Shown: positions 1 through 13,352, numbered from the stretch's first letter. The stretch: DNA of 64,000 nucleotides from Lamellibrachia satsuma (GCA_033239005.1 BSQZ01000014.1:3733501-3797500); one strand, 5' to 3'. The notes: generated by a model not told the origin, from the sequence alone. Program-made: numbers and translations.

Positions 1-317
<317 letters not shown>

Positions 318-1001
318 AGAATTTATTTCAGAGGATCCACCTTGAAAAATACCCTTCCCTTCCTTGTCTGAACTTATATTTCTGGTATGTATATTTACAT
401 ATATTATTTAACCCATAAGGACATTTCACCTGCTGAGATTCCCAGTGCATGTGAATAACAACCATGTCCTACATTCACCTACCACGGTCGAATACCAGGT
501 CACCTCAACTACCACTAACTGACTATTCCACATATTACCCCATCCATGTCACAATCCGGACATATCTCCCCCTACTAAATCAACCCTACACTTCATTGTT
601 CACTCAATCTAGACACAGGACACAGCTCAGTTAAATCAGTTCCATGTATTACCCCATCCACATTGCAATCCAGGCATATCTCCCCCTAGTAAATCACCCC
701 AACACAACACCATTTCAGCAACACATATTTTAAAATACCTTGGTAAAGTAACTTCTTGGTACTATTCCAAGTGAACTAGGTGCACCCAGGCCTTAGACAA
801 CAGAGATTTACACCGTGGACAGTGAAATCAAAGACTGATCGGTGTACTGTGGTATATATACAGCGGTCAGTCACATGCACACAACACAGACCTGACTTAG
901 ATTTATGTAGAGGTCACAAAGCCTGCCTTAAATAAGCTGAATTGAAACATTTCTACCGGGTAGAGAGGAGCATGCACTAAATAACCTATTCATTACATTA
1001 C
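318..1001. other. Unannotated AT-rich sequence
   Basis: Unique-looking sequence without a convincing ORF or exon. The phrase around 'ttaccccatcca' followed by 'atatctcccccta' occurs twice (about 535 and 652), a weak sign of an old local duplication. Nothing else was recognised. Confidence 0.5.
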
Positions 1002-1772
1002 CATTTGATAAAACTGCACTGGAGAACCTCTTCAGTAAGTTACCATTTGATAAAACTACACCAAAGAACCTCTTCAGTCAAGTACTATTTAATAAAACTG
1101 CACTGGAGAACCTCTTCAGTAAGTTACCATTTAATAAAACTACACCAAAGAACCTCTTCAGTCAAGTACTATTTAATAAAACTGCACTGGAGAACCTCTT
1201 AAGTAAGTTACCATTTAATAAAACTACACCAAAGAACCTCTTCAGTCAAGTACTATTTAATAAAACTGCACTGGAGAACCTCTTAAGTAAGTTACAATTT
1301 AATAAAACTACACCAAAGAACCTCTTCAGTCAAGTACTATTTAATAAAACTGCACTGGAGAACCTCTTCAGTAAGTTACCATTTAATAAAACTACACCAA
1401 AGAATCTCTTCAGTCAAGTACTATTTAATAAAACTGCACTGGAGAACCTCTTCAGTAAGTTACCATTTAATAAAACTACACCAAAGAACCTCTTCAGTCA
1501 AGTACTATTTAATAAAACTGCACTGGAGAACCTCTTCAGTAAGTTACCATTTAATAAAACTACACCAAAGAATCTCTTCAGTCAAGTACTATTTAATAAA
1601 ACTGCACTGGAGAACCTCTTCAGTAAGTTACCATTTAATAAAACTACACCAAAGAACCTCTTCAGTCAAGTACTATTTAATAAAACTGCACTGGAGAACC
1701 TCTTCAGTAAGTTACCATTTAATAAAACTGCACCGAAGAACCTCTTCAGTAAATTACCATTTAATAAAACTA
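1002..1772. repeat. 84-bp minisatellite built from two related 42-bp halves, about 9 copies
   Basis: The half beginning 'actgcactggagaacc' alternates with a half beginning 'actacaccaaagaacc'. Each is 42 bp, and the same dimer recurs every 84 bp (for example at 1013 and 1097). This is a higher-order repeat: an older 42-bp tandem diverged into A and B forms, and the AB pair was then amplified. The period is divisible by three, so a frame stays open for several copies. I do not read it as coding. Confidence 0.95.
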
Positions 1773-3302
1773 TGTGAAAAGCACAAACTTACACAAACCT
1801 ACCCCAAAAATCTGTGCACACAAACAACACTACTAGAACTGCATAATACAGAGAGAGCATTGATAAGACCGCACTGGCAATCTCTACATGGAATTACAGC
1901 TAATAAAAAGACACTGAGAATTCTACAGTAACTACATGTGCCAAATCATTAGTAGCATTAAAACTATACCAAACAGACTATCAAAACATGCATGTTACTA
2001 ATACTCTGAAAAAGTATTTACATCATGGAAATAATAAATGAAAAAAAGCTGTGCAAATTTTTTGCTGAACTTTTTGTACTGAGAAATATACACAATGTGT
2101 ACACACCTGTGCAAGTATTTGCAGTTCTGCACTGCTTTTTCCAAGGACATTATTGCCCCTAGCAAAATACCACAAGATATTAAACAGCCCTTGTTATTAG
2201 TCTTATTAATCGAAAGTACAACTTACAACACAGTTTTGGGACATGATCAATCTATTAAACACAATTGTGCACAAGACGTTTTTAAAATTACACGAAACTT
2301 ATATCAAAATTACACCAGAATTACACCAACATTAAAAAAAAATTATACCAGCATGACCAAAAAAGTACACAGAAAATTACACAAACATTACATTGTTTTT
2401 TTTAACCAGACACAGATTCGACTTCTACTTCGTGTCGATATCATGAATAATGAGTACGCAACCACAGATGGCTACAGGAATGAATCCATGCATACATGCA
2501 GTGACATACACGGAAGTGCCAGGTCACGGTGGCCGGGAGGAACCAGTACAGAGAGGTCAACAAACGTCCAATTGCTTAGTTATAGTTGTGTGCACGGGCT
2601 TAACACAGACAGCTGATATCATACATACCTTAACCATCACAACTGATTACGCCTGGCTGATTACCAGCCAAGCCAGTAGGGGGCACCACCAAGTCATACT
2701 TATGGAAGGCACTGGCATTTGACGTGATTGCACTCAGGATTTGGCCAGGAATGTGGTTGGGGAAAGTGGGATTTCTATCTACCTTAATGTGGGTACTAAT
2801 GCAGAGGTCAGTACGGGTGAGTTACCCTGGACATGGGTGGCCTGGATGAAGGTTCTGCCAAATAAACAAGATTAGATAATCAAATAATGTTGTCAAGGGC
2901 CTCTGAAATCAATTATGTGTCTTTAGAAACCCCAATATTTGGTCACAGGATGGGGAAGAAACAAGTCCCTGGAAATGTTGTAGGACTCAAGTGACAATTT
3001 TGGACAGGAAACAAAGTGTAATCAAATAAAATCAATATTTAGGATAGGATAGAATTCCATGGTCATTATGAAGTCTAATTGCATTATTTATGTGGCTTTT
3101 TCCAACTAGCCTGTATAGTTCCTTTATTTGAGCTATCACAGACACCTTTGGGGGGGATAAAAACTTGGAGGTAGTCTATGTGATTTTTAAAGATTGATGT
3201 TCTTTTTAAAGGTCACCAAAGATATTAAGTAGTATCCTTGATTTTTTCTAACCTAAATGTACTCATATAATTTTAACAAACATATTTTGTACCTGTTGTA
3301 TT
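1773..3302. other. Unannotated intergenic sequence
   Basis: No exon with credible splice sites was seen. A plus-strand frame is open at 2095-2616, but its composition follows the AT-rich DNA and it has no recognisable domain. A CTCF-like motif at 2673 is listed separately. Confidence 0.45.
2673..2686 (+). promoter_or_regulatory. CTCF-core-like motif
   Basis: CCAGTAGGGGGCAC fits every position of the bilaterian CTCF core consensus CCASYAGRKGGCRS. This is a sequence match only. The motif is short, and binding in this organism is an inference. Confidence 0.3.
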
Positions 3303-4783
3303 CAGGGTTGACATGTAACAAAGTAAAAGTACTTTATTACAATACTTGAGTAGTTATTTCAAGCAATTGGCATGTAATGAAGTAGAATTTTTATTAAATA
3401 CTTTTACTTGTAAAGAAGTAGTTTCATCTAAAGTAACGCGACTTTTTACTTCGTTACTTTTATTTACTTTGCAATATATTTTCGGAACTTTTTTGGCGAA
3501 ACCACTGCTGCCGGTGGCACTCCATCATCAACGACATTTCATAAACTATGCCTAGTTGTCAGGCCAAAACCTATTAATATCATCCAATCGCAATCAACGC
3601 AACCACTGTTTTTATACATAGGTCAGTGAATGAAGTCTGCCAAATATTGGCATAGGTCAGGTGAAGGCCGTTGACATAAAATGTCACTTCTAGCATGTAA
3701 CACTTGAACGCCATCTCAAACCATGATGTAAATTTCGACATTGTATTGATAATCCCCATACACAGACACAATTCTAATATTCGTGAGCGAACGCACATCG
3801 TGGATTGAGACCTTCACCTATTTTCGCCCATTGTCAGCAATGGCCTTATCGTCTTACGTCAGCATTAAACAGCATTTTACTTTCACGAATAAAATTCATA
3901 TTGAGATGTTTAATAAATTCATAATAATGATTACTCTACATAACTATAGAGTAAAGAATTTATACTCTGCTACTTAACCCATCAATGGCTTGTTCAAGCT
4001 GACTCTTAATATCAGGGACAGGGACAAATAGCAACAGCATTCATCTGTTGCACTGGTCTGTCTTCTGATTAATTCTAGCCCCAGCTGGTGCCAGGTAACC
4101 AACCCAGCTAGCTGCTAAAGTGTGTTGTTTCAATGTTTGTGTGAGCTGATAAGACATGTCTGGGAAGACATGAGAAGGTGGGGGTTCACAAGCCAGATGG
4201 TTTCATTAGCTAGGCATCAAATATATTTGCTAATTTTACTATGGGCAGTGCTAGGTTGTATTACCTCTGATCAGTTTCCCTGAGAGGCTACTACTACTAG
4301 TACTGGACTGACCCTCTACCTACTCAGATACAATCACACCTGCTTGTAAATATCCTGTTCTACAATGTACCTCCTTCCATACCCCAGTGGAACAGGCCAA
4401 TAAAAAGACAGGTTGTGCCTCATCATTAATTTAGTTGTGCATTTAACTGACATTAGTTGATGTTGTGAGCTCTCATTAATGATAATGTAATTTTCTAAAC
4501 ATCCAAGTGAGCACCGTGTTCAATGGTGGCAGACCGATTGACCAGCTAAGGCTGTCTGGGAACACTTTGTTATAGGCAGAGTGGTTGCAAAACAGTTGTC
4601 AGATGCAAGCTGTGTAATTTATATAATATTACTCATGATTTTGTTGCTATTTCTAAGTGTTTTACTTTTACTTGTACTTTTACTTCAAGTACTTTTGAAA
4701 AGTAGTTTTACTTTTATTCAAGTAGTTTTTAGGTGAATTACTTTTACTTTTACTCAAGTACAAAATTAATTCAGTCAACCCTG
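3303..4783. mobile_element. Non-autonomous hAT element, Tol2-like
   Basis: The ends are the inverted repeats CAGGGTTGAC and GTCAACCCTG. Both subterminal regions carry arrays of AGTAAAAGTA / TACTTTTACTTTTACTCAAGTA-type words, like those at the ends of Tol2 (hAT superfamily). The flanks, gttgtatt on the left (3295-3302) and actgtatt on the right (4784-4791), agree at 6 of 8 positions, fitting an aged 8-bp target duplication. No transposase ORF survives in the 1.48 kb interior, so it was mobilised in trans if at all. Confidence 0.75.
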
Positions 4784-5156
4784 ACTGTATTTTTACTCAA
4801 TCTTTTGATTGCAAAGGAAATAAATGATTATTATTATAGGGTGAACATTCAGCCGTATAAATGTCTCAAAGTTGTATTAGATCACAACGTGTATTATTTT
4901 ATGTATGTTATTTTATTAATAATTTTAATTACTTAATTAATTAATTACTTATAGCAGTTACAGCAGATGTAAATGAGTTTACTACCATCTCACAATCATA
5001 CAGGTCTAGTTTATTTCAAAGTATGCTACTCGATACATAAATGAATGGAACAAATTATCTACAGATTGTGTAAATCCTAGCAGCGTGAATATGTTTAATA
5101 ACAAAATTGACAAATATCTCAGGAGGGCAAGTTACACAAAGATGAAACATTGTTGA

Positions 5157-5235
5157 ACTCTCGATAAGCCAATGGCTTCCTTGTCCACTAGCCATATATG
5201 GGTATTTTGCCCTGGATGGCAATCTTAATAAATCT
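5157..5235 (+). mobile_element. LINE 3'-end fragment
   Basis: The sequence runs from 'ctctcgataagccaatggct' to 'ggcaatcttaataaatct'. It matches, in the opposite orientation, the 3' tail of the LINE at 17.2-18.1 kb and the solo tail at 20.87 kb. It is a severely 5'-truncated copy. Confidence 0.6.
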
Positions 5236-5325
5236 ATTGGGCCATGGCTAACTTGGGCTTAACATTTTACCCAGTTCTTTTTCCATTGCTCCACTACATG
5301 GTAGCATGGGTAACTAAGCTTGCCC

Positions 5326-5722
5326 CCTTTGGCCTCCCCCTTGGCCTCCCCCTTGGCCTCCCCCTTGGCTTCCCCCTTGGCTTCCCCCCTTGTCCTCCCC
5401 CTTGGCCTCCCTTGGCCTCCCCCTTGGCCTCCCCCTTGGCTTCCCCCCTTGGCCTCCCCCCTTGGCTTCCCTTGGCTTCCCCCTTGGCCTCCCCCTTGGC
5501 ATCCCCATTGGCTTCCCCCCTTGGCCTCCCCCTTGGCCTCCCCTTGGCCTCCCCATTGGCTTCCCCCTTGGCTTCCCCTTGGCCTCCCCCTTGGCTTCCC
5601 CCCTTGGCCTCCCCACTGGCTTCCCCCTTGGCTTCCCCCTTGGCCTCCCCCTTGGCCTCCCCATTGGCTTCCCCCCTTGGCCTCCCCCTTTGTGTCCCCC
5701 CTTGGCCTCCCCTTTTGCTAGA
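5326..5722. repeat. C-rich 11-14 bp minisatellite (cccccttggcct type)
   Basis: About 30 imperfect copies of a 'cttggc(c/t)tccccc' unit. One strand is extremely C-rich and the other carries regularly spaced runs of 3-6 G, giving a strong G-quadruplex propensity. Frames stay open on both strands for over 100 codons because the unit lacks stops. The resulting G/P/R-only peptides are repeat artefacts. Confidence 0.95.
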
Positions 5723-5742
5723 TCCTAGATGTGCCACTGCAC

Positions 5743-6364
5743 ACAAGAACATGACTAAACCATATGGGTGGTTCAGGCAATACACCCTTTGTTCTAGGGT
5801 CAACTAGAATACCCTACTAAGATATGGGTGGTTCAGGCAATACACCCTTTGTTCTTGGGTCAACTAGAATACCCTACTCAGATATGGGTGGTTCAGGCAA
5901 TACACCCTTTGTTCTTGGGTCAACTAGAATACCCTACTCAGGTATGGGTGGTTCAGCCAATACATCCTTTGTTCTAGGGTCAACTAGAATACCCTACTCA
6001 GATATGGGTGGTTCAGGCAATACACCCTTTGTTCTAGGGTCAACTAGAATACCCTACTCAGCTATGAGTGATTCAAGCAATACACCCTTTGTTCTTGGGT
6101 CAACTAGAATACCCTACTCAGACATGGGTGGTTCAGGCAATACACCCTTTGTTCTTGGGGCAACTAGAATACCCTACTCAGATATGAGTGGTTCAGGCAA
6201 TACACCCTTTGTTCTAGGGTCAACTAGAATACCCTACTCAGATGTGGGTGGTTCAGGAAATACACCCTTTGTTCTAGGGTCAACTAGAATACCCTACTCA
6301 GACATGGGTGGTTCAAGCAATACACCCTTTGTTCTAGGGTCAACTAGAATACCCTACCCAGACT
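5743..6364. repeat. 60-bp satellite, about 10 copies
   Basis: Copies follow each other exactly every 60 bp, for example 'gatatgggtggttcaggc' at 5821, 5881 and 6001. They are 90% or more identical by eye. The period is a multiple of three and the unit has no stop in one plus frame, so a 20-residue peptide (beginning MGGSGNTPF) repeats 9 times and closes at 6387. There is no signal peptide, splice site or promoter to support a gene. Confidence 0.95.
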
Positions 6365-7168
6365 GCCTACACTATACAGAATCATGACAGCCTATGCCCT
6401 ACACCACAGAATCATGATATCTCACCTACAAGCACCTACACCTTACACCCTTAATAATTTTTTTCATGGACTGGATTATATTTTAGTATGATTATTGCTG
6501 GTATTGTGTTGAATACAATTTGAGTTATGATTAGATGCGTGCAAAGTGCCCGAGAACAATCTCAACTGATTGGTCACTATATAAATACTTTTATTATTAT
6601 TAGAATCATGATAGGCTTCGTCACAGTATCGTGACAGCCTACACGCTACATCATAGAATTATGACAGGCTACACCCTACCCAATATTAATGATGGGCAAC
6701 ACACTGGTCATCACAGTGCACACTACTGACCCTAGTCATAATGAGTTGACGTTGCCAGTAGCAACCAGGCCCAGAACGGAAAACAACGTGGACTCAGCAC
6801 AGAACAATGTAAGGCATGGACAACAATGATATATGTCAGGCCATAATAAAGCCAATAAAATCAGGTAAAAATCCACAACCGCAGCACAAATTGAATGTTG
6901 TCGATCGCCTGACCCACACCTGTTACCTGGGGGACAGTGTACCTGTCGATAGTACAATAGACCCTCCCACGCATTCTATTACCACATCTTGTACACATCT
7001 CAATTATAGAAATATACCTATAGAGAATAAATAGCTATGTTTGCAGTTTTCTTGACCAATGCAAACCCCGGTATAAGCATGTTTTCACAAGAACTCACCT
7101 AGTGTCACGACACTCCTACTACTACTAATAATAGATTCATATGAACTATTAAGTGTACATTCAGTGTA
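6365..7168. other. Unannotated sequence
   Basis: The phrase 'cagaatcatgacagcctac' recurs in diverged form around 6380, 6600 and 6650, which may be decayed tandem repeats. No gene was seen. Confidence 0.45.
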
Positions 7169-8405
<1,237 letters not shown>

Positions 8406-8648
8406 CTAATGACACACATTCATACAAGCACATGCATGCACATGCACGCACGCACGCACACACGCATGCACGCACGCACGCACGCACGAACGAACGCATG
8501 CACGCACGCACGCACACACACACACAGTAGCTGACATGCACGCTCTGACATTCACACAAACTTTGACATGCACACAAACACACATATGTTGACACATGCA
8601 CAAACACACATATGTTGACACATGCACAAACACGCACATATGCATGCA
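8406..8648. repeat. CA/GCAC-type simple repeat cluster
   Basis: Degenerate mixture of (GCAC)n, (AC)n and a roughly 28-bp 'acacatatgttgacacatgcacaa' unit present twice near 8580-8630. Frames on the minus strand stay open only because the tract lacks stops. Confidence 0.9.
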
Positions 8649-9428
8649 CACTTTGATACTGCCCTCATCACCAGGCCAAGCAAGGTCACTGATATCATGG
8701 CCCCTGGACACTATTTGCATGCCCAATATGACATCTTGTACCCAGCAATGACGTCAATGTTAAATAACAATTGTTTTCGCAAGTATAAGTCTGGCCACAC
8801 AACTGATATACAAGGTAGAATCCGGCGCGGGGAAACAGCGACAGTCACTGGTCATCAATGAGAGTGACACCTGGTGCCTGGAATCGACCAGTCGGATGCG
8901 AATAATGACAGAAAAATAGCAGAAAGGAACCAACTTGAACAGAACCATTCTAATCACTTCATTTCCTAATCCAGACCCTGTCTGGTGGTTAGTGGCTATT
9001 GTAGTATAGGCCTTTCTGACACTGCAATTGCGGGATCTATACCCTTTTCTCAAGCACGTGCCATTACACTGTGGTGCATCTTTACTGATGTGTTTCTATT
9101 CCAATTTAAAAACAAACTGTATAAATTACATAATCTGAGATATTCAACAATGAAAAGCTATCACAATAAAAAAACGCTTTTACATTTTGCCTACATATCT
9201 GTTTGTGTTTAACTCTGATATCATCTAGAACAGAATGATATCGTCTAGAACATAATTAAACTATGTATCAGAAAAAATATATAAACATATGATTTCATCA
9301 CAAGAACACTGATTAACATTACAAACAAATTTAGTTAAAGCACATTAAACTTTTAAGACAAAACAATATCCTGTTATTTACTTATTTTTTAGAATAAAGC
9401 AGTACAAAAATAGTAACTCTCACAATCA
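8649..9428. other. Unannotated sequence
   Basis: Short opposing frames (8622-8861 plus, 8760-9053 minus) show neither a recognisable domain nor splice support. A 22-bp phrase around 'gatatcatctagaaca' is duplicated at about 9218 and 9238. Confidence 0.4.
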
Positions 9429-9502
9429 GCACGCACGCACGCACGCATGAATGCACACACACACACGGCGTCACACGCATGCTCGCATGCACACACGCAC
9501 AC
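9429..9502. repeat. Short GCAC/AC simple repeat
   Basis: A 'cacgcacgcacgcatg' tract grading into (AC)n. Confidence 0.85.
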
Positions 9503-9683
9503 ACTTTATTCATCCTGGTAATCATAATGCATCTTTACAATTTTACTTCACAATTTTCCAGCAGCCACAACTATTTTTAAACAACTTCTGATTACAATGT
9601 TTTTAGATAAAATAGTCTGTCACCATGGCTACAACCGATAACTCTGTATTCTTCCTCGTCGCTCCATTTATAAAGGGGTGAGA

Positions 9684-9780
9684 CTAGTTCATGTCCTGCT
9701 GCACTGCTCCGGCTGTTATCCCTTTCCACTTCTCCCTATCGGCAGCCTTCTCCCTGCACCTCTCACTCTCCTCCGCACAC
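9684..9780 (-). pseudogene. LINE reverse transcriptase C-terminal relic
   Basis: The minus-strand frame reads ...ERCREKAADREKWKGITAG... and then stops. This resembles the basic Trp-containing tail that ends many non-LTR retrotransposon polyproteins. The bases after the stop (a 'ggagcgacgaggaagaa' phrase) also resemble LINE 3' ends. No upstream catalytic part is visible, so the call rests on a short stretch. Confidence 0.35.
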
Positions 9781-9789
9781 TACACAATG

Positions 9790-10581
9790 GCGATGCAACT
9801 AGACGTCATGGAAGAGTCATCAACAATCTTGTCTTGCCGTGAGCTGTCACTCATGCCATGATGATTTGTCGTGGACCAGTTGAAGGCCAGTCATGGAACT
9901 AACAGGATTCTAGCAGTTTCCCCTCAAACTTATCCAAGATGGTTATGAAGAAACATAGCAAACTGTGAATAAGAAAGCTTACATGTTAGGGCTTGTTAGT
10001 CTGGCTGTACTGCTAATATAACATAGGTGACATAAGCAAGACGGGCTGACAAAAAGGTTGTGGGTGAAACCCTGAGTGGAGTAGATGGTAGAACAGAGAG
10101 CCATCAAACAGGGCTGCTCATCTCAGCGCTTTGTTCTGTACGACTGCAAGTCACATGACTGGATGCATGCGCATGATTAGCAGTCTACGATGAGTGCTGC
10201 ACATTGTATGATGATGTAAGACTGCCCCCAATGAATTCAAAGTAGTATCCCCAGTCAGTAAGACCACATGTGGGCATTCCTCACATGTGGTCTTACTCCA
10301 CTGAAAATGTCCCAAATATATTCTTTTCTGATTTCAGAAGGGTGTTCCTCCATAATTAATAAGCACACAGTCAAGGATTATACAACCAGATTGGTGGACT
10401 TTTTAAAAGTTGCAAGGCCACAATGAATGTACAAATATATTTCAGCATATTTTTATTTCAGCTGCCTCTGAGCATTCATATTCATAAATAGTGATTTTTC
10501 CATTCATATTTATATATCAGGCATCTATATTATTTTTAGTTACCACAACAAATTTCAGATTTCTATGGACTTTATTAAAAA
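9790..10581. other. Unannotated sequence with a perfect hairpin
   Basis: No gene seen. The hairpin at 10257-10297 is listed separately. Confidence 0.45.
10257..10297. repeat. Perfect 16-bp inverted repeat with 9-nt loop
   Basis: AGTAAGACCACATGTG at 10257-10272 is the exact reverse complement of 10282-10297. There is no terminator-like T run and no family link, so its role is unknown. Confidence 0.8.
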
Positions 10582-10682
10582 AGTTACATGAGATAAGTTA
10601 CATGAGATAAGTTACATGAGATAAGTTACATGAGATAAGTTACATGGGATAAGTTACATGGGATAAGTTACATGAGATAAGC
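10582..10682. repeat. 14-bp tandem repeat, about 7 copies
   Basis: Unit 'ataagttacatgag', with single-base variants (gag/ggg). Confidence 0.93.
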
Positions 10683-10726
10683 CTGAAATGAAGCAAAAAA
10701 ATTACAAGCGCAAAATTCTCAAATTT

Positions 10727-10836
10727 GTTCATGTAGATGCTTGTGGAATATTTGTTCATGTAGATGCTTGTGGAATATTTGTTCATGTAGATGCTTGTGG
10801 AATATTTGTTCATGTAGATGCTTGTGGAATATTTGG
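10727..10836. repeat. 27-bp tandem repeat, 4 copies
   Basis: The unit begins 'tttgttcatgtagatgcttg'. The copies are nearly identical. Confidence 0.95.
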
Positions 10837-10865
10837 AAAGCATTTCAAATGATCCGAGACTGAAG

Positions 10866-10990
10866 TAAATGGGACATTTATTGATTTAAGATGGACTGAC
10901 CTTCAGGGGTCATTTCCTGATTTGAGATGGATTGACCTTCAAGGGTCATTTATTGATTTGAGATGGACTGATCTTCAGGGGTCATTCACA
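10866..10990. repeat. 36-bp tandem repeat, about 3.5 copies
   Basis: The unit contains 'tttattgatttgagatggac'. The copies differ at several sites, so this array is older than its neighbour. Confidence 0.85.
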
Positions 10991-11911
10991 ATTGTGGACA
11001 TTTACCTATTCGTACAAAGTGTGCTAAAAGGGAGTCAATGCCAGCATATATTTTTATATCGGTGCATGTGAAATATGATCCCCACTGCATCATGCAATGT
11101 GGTGCAATGAACTCTTACATAACTACTATTGTGTTCAACTGTAGTGCTGTAACACAGTCCGACTTCTTGGAAATCCACAACTTCTTGGAAAACAATATGG
11201 CACCAGGGAGTTTGTTAAAAAAACAATTAGTGGAGATAAATGTTTGTAAACATATTCTGATTGTCACTGTACGTCCTATATACATGCATTGGTATATTTT
11301 TCAATCATAAAATTATCAAAATATCAAAGTACTACTTCTGGTGCGGTAAGGGGCATAAGAATTAGCGTGCTTTATACCAACAGATAAATGTCAACAATAA
11401 TGTGCATGGTCCCTTACACAAATAGTCAACAAACAACACAGGATCACTTGAGAAAAACCAAACTCTCCTTTTCCTGCTTTTTATTATTATATAATAACTA
11501 ATAATAATAACTAATAATAATCGTACACTATACTAAAATAGTGAGTCATTCATTCAGTCTTAAAAACTTTTATATGGCTAATTCTCCTTAGATCGTGAGG
11601 TGACACATTCCATATAACCAAGCAACTTGTTACTTGCAAACCACAGATTTTGTAACGAAGCTATTAATAATATCTTATTGACTAACACCGCAGTCAGTGA
11701 CCCTCCTGCATGACAGATTGCTTCGTTGGCAACATGTTTTTATCACTCACAAACAAGACCAATCCTTGGGTTCATGAAAAAAGGACTTTCTGTGTCAGTG
11801 GGAAATCCCCTGACGACCTTACTGGTGGTCGCGTGTGTGCGCGTGTGTGTACGTGTGTGTCATTGTCACACATGCCATGTGACTAACATTGGTGACAGAC
11901 AGAGACCATCT
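10991..11911. other. Unannotated AT-rich sequence
   Basis: An 11038-11310 plus-strand frame has no domain, start context or splice support that I trust. A short (GT)n-like tract lies near 11835. Confidence 0.4.
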
Positions 11912-12272
11912 CCATTTGTGTTCTATCATATCAATATATTAGTCATGATAGTAGGGTTATGAGAGAGATCACCAGGGTGCACAATCTCATTGGTGATCCT
12001 ACAATTGTGTTCTATCATATCAATATATTAGTCATGATAGTAGGGTTATGAGAGAGATCATCAGGGTGCACAATCTCATTGGTGATCGTACATTTGTGTT
12101 CTATCATATCAATATATTAGTCATGATAGTAGGGTTATAAGAGAGATCACAAGGGTGCACAATCTCATTGGTGATCCTACAATTGTGTTCTATCATATCA
12201 ATATATTAGTCATGATAGTAGGGTTATGAGAGAGATCACCAGGGTGCACAATCTCATTGGTGATCCTACAAT
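11912..12272. repeat. 89-bp satellite, 4 copies
   Basis: The period was measured from the recurrence of 'tgtgttctatcatatcaata' at 11917, 12006 and 12095. Copies are over 95% identical by eye, suggesting recent amplification. Confidence 0.95.
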
Positions 12273-12435
12273 TGGGTACGTGACCCCAGGATATTTCCAG
12301 CTTTGTCCCTTTGTCTGATGGAGTAAAGTGAAAACTGAACCATCAGGTCACCTCACAGACAGCACAGGAAAGGTATTCTACATTGACCTGCCCCAATATT
12401 CTACATACTCCCCTAGCCAAACACCCTACGCTTTA

Positions 12436-13115
12436 TGGGGCGCAGTGGCAAAGTGGATAGAATCCACTCCACACTGTCTCAGTTCACTCAGCTGTACAAT
12501 TTTGTTCACTCCACACTGCCTCAGTTCATTGAGCTGTACAATTTTGTTCACTCCACACTGCCTCAGTTCACTCAGCTGTACAATTTTGTTCACTCCACGC
12601 TGTCTCAGTTCACTCAGCTGTACAATTTTGTTCACTCCACACTGTCTCAGTTCACTCAGCTGTACAATTTTGTTCACTCCACACTGTCTCAGTTCACTCA
12701 GCTGTACAATTTTGTTCACTCCACACTGTCTCAGTTCACTCAGCTGTACAATTTTGTTCACTCCACACTGTCTCAGTTCACTCAGCTGTACAATTTTGTT
12801 CACTCCCCACTGTCTCAGTTCACTCAGCTGTACAATTTTGTTCACTCCACGCTGTCTCAGTTCACTCAGCTGTACAATTTTGTTCACTCCACGCTGTCTT
12901 AGTTCACTCAGCTGTACAATTTTGTTCACTCCACGCTGTCTCAAACAGTGATGGATATGTGAATGATTAGTCTTTGTGCAGTAATTGCAGCATGTCTGAA
13001 CGCTTCCCAGAAAAGTCCAGTTGGTGTTGGAATGAACAGGTCTGCCAGGGGGTGAAATGTAAATGCTTTGAGCGGTCCTAAGGACTGGATACCTGACTAT
13101 ATAAGAACTTACTCT
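12436..13115 (+). mobile_element. tRNA-derived SINE copy enlarged by an internal minisatellite
   Basis: The 5' end has an A-box-like 'gcgcagtggcaaagtggata'. The 3' half ('gttggtgttggaatgaacag' ... 'ggactggatacctgactatataagaac') matches the SINE copies at 18.2 kb and 41.0 kb. The tRNA B-box region is missing. The segment equivalent to 'acagttcactcagctg' of the 18.2-kb copy is replaced by about 11 copies of a 42-bp unit. Confidence 0.75.
12463..12944. repeat. 42-bp minisatellite inside a SINE, about 11.5 copies
   Basis: The unit contains 'ctcagttcactcagctgtac'. Since 42 is divisible by three, frames remain open on both strands and give repetitive 14-residue peptides. These are not read as protein. 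Confidence 0.95.
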
Positions 13116-13352
13116 GCCCCTACATACACACACCTGGAACAAAACCCTTCCAAGGTCACAACCCATAAAAACAAAGTTCCACCAAAGTATGTATCCCACC
13201 CTACAATTAAATGAGGATCTATGGAATCCCTCTTCAACTAAATTGTTGGATATGTGTTTATTTATATGCAATTTAATGCTTTATTATTTATTTATATATT
13301 TACTGTTTTACAACTAAAAATAAATGTATTATTTGTATTTGTTGTTCATTTT

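Noticed and set aside
5244..5807. Pro/Leu-rich and Gly/Arg/Lys-rich frames on both strands (collagen- or histone-tail-like)
   Set aside because: Translation of the C-rich minisatellite, equally open in several frames.
12328..13271. A 281-codon minus-strand and a 207-codon plus-strand frame
   Set aside because: Both are built on the 42-bp SINE-internal array. Their non-repetitive ends are SINE sequence and AT-rich flank.
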